Below, piece by piece: positions 41,316-41,543 of a stretch of 41,543 bases of DNA. Position numbers and translations under genes: made by a program. The stretch is taken from NCBI GenBank assembly GCA_022787425.1, contig JALFWB010000023.1, positions 1 through 41,543 on the forward strand. The letters are read 5' to 3'. The notes under the pieces are model-generated. The model made no database searches. It had not been told where the DNA came from and saw only the letters and a program-made list of their open reading frames with translations. The DNA is from Akkermansia sp. GTDB taxonomy: Bacteria; Verrucomicrobiota; Verrucomicrobiia; Verrucomicrobiales; Akkermansiaceae. Position 1 is the stretch's first letter. Every line of letters begins with the position of its first letter.

Positions 41316-41543
41316 ATGGAAGGGCAGATAGACCTCAAACACATGAAGAAGGCAGAGAAGAAAGCACTCCGCCTTGCAGTCGTCACCTCTCTGATGGGTG
41401 GCATGTCAGTCAAAGTCGCCTCCACCACCTACCACATCGCAGAATCAACGGTTCAGGTGTGGAAGCGGATGTGGAAGGAAGCCAAGACGAACGAACCGGA
41501 AAAAGCAATACAGGAGGGGCAAAGAGGCCGCCGCATGGGAGCA
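41316..41543 (+). CDS. IS630-like transposase N-terminal part (runs off window)
   Basis: 76 codons up to the window edge. An opening basic segment is followed by a helix-turn-helix (LMGGMSVKVASTTYHIAESTVQVWKRMWK) and then a linker ending in GRRMGA, like the RGRP-type linker of IS630/Tc1-family transposases and related HTH domains. The DDE domain would lie outside the window. The first ATG fits the promoter; an alternative is ATG 41343. Confidence 0.7.
   Translation, partial: MEGQIDLKHMKKAEKKALRLAVVTSLMGGMSVKVASTTYHIAESTVQVWKRMWKEAKTNEPEKAIQEGQRGRRMGA

Overview
The window looks like a piece of a bacterial chromosome of fairly high GC content with mostly Gram-negative-type gene content: an unusual three-haem di-haem peroxidase relative, PbpC, a type I-C CRISPR-Cas locus, single-domain QueF, and promoters that often place the start codon 6-9 nt after the -10 box. 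A member of the Verrucomicrobiota (Akkermansia-like) is my best guess from overall flavour, but no marker in the window proves it.

Layout. (1) 1-7.8 kb: a complete type I-C cas operon on the minus strand (cas3-cas5c-cas8c-cas7-cas4-cas1-cas2) from one strong promoter, followed by the leader and the leader-proximal repeat of a CRISPR array that continues off the left edge. (2) 7.9-25.1 kb: ordinary chromosomal genes: a peroxidase with an Ala/Pro repeat tail, a YcjF/DUF697-like membrane protein, an AGCS symporter, an AT-richer polytopic membrane protein, threonine dehydrogenase, PbpC, mnmA with a small coupled RHH-like ORF, a ROK kinase, an RsmB-type methyltransferase, two tandem paralogous secreted proteins, alanine racemase and a MalY/PatB aminotransferase. 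(3) 25.2-33.1 kb: an accessory region that starts just after tRNA-Val(CAC). It holds phage-like debris (a 5'-truncated Mu-type portal gene with a possible nuclease-like tail, and small ORFs), an operon with a PIN-domain nuclease, a lone membrane protein, G-rich degenerate repeats, and a cluster of seven small-RNA-like transcription units in four types (A1, D, A2, B1, C1, B2, C2). Each has its own -35/-10 promoter and intrinsic terminator. (4) 33.1-38.0 kb: a minus-strand run cysS-queF-queC-miaB-transglutaminase. (5) 38.0-41.5 kb: a candidate defence cluster of an AAA/OLD-like ATPase overlapping a PD-(D/E)xK nuclease gene, divergent from a D12-class adenine methyltransferase, and then the start of an IS630-like transposase running off the right edge.

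The most interesting object is the small-RNA cluster. In the B pair, 22 of about 85 RNA-body positions differ but helices are kept by compensatory changes, while about 190 bp of flanking spacer differs at only 3 positions. The A and C pairs also each show a compensatory change. This looks like a family of structured RNAs that diversify in sequence while keeping their fold. I do not recognise them. Second in interest are the ATPase-nuclease-methyltransferase cluster and the PIN operon beside the RNA cluster.

All calls come from reading the sequence; no database search was run.
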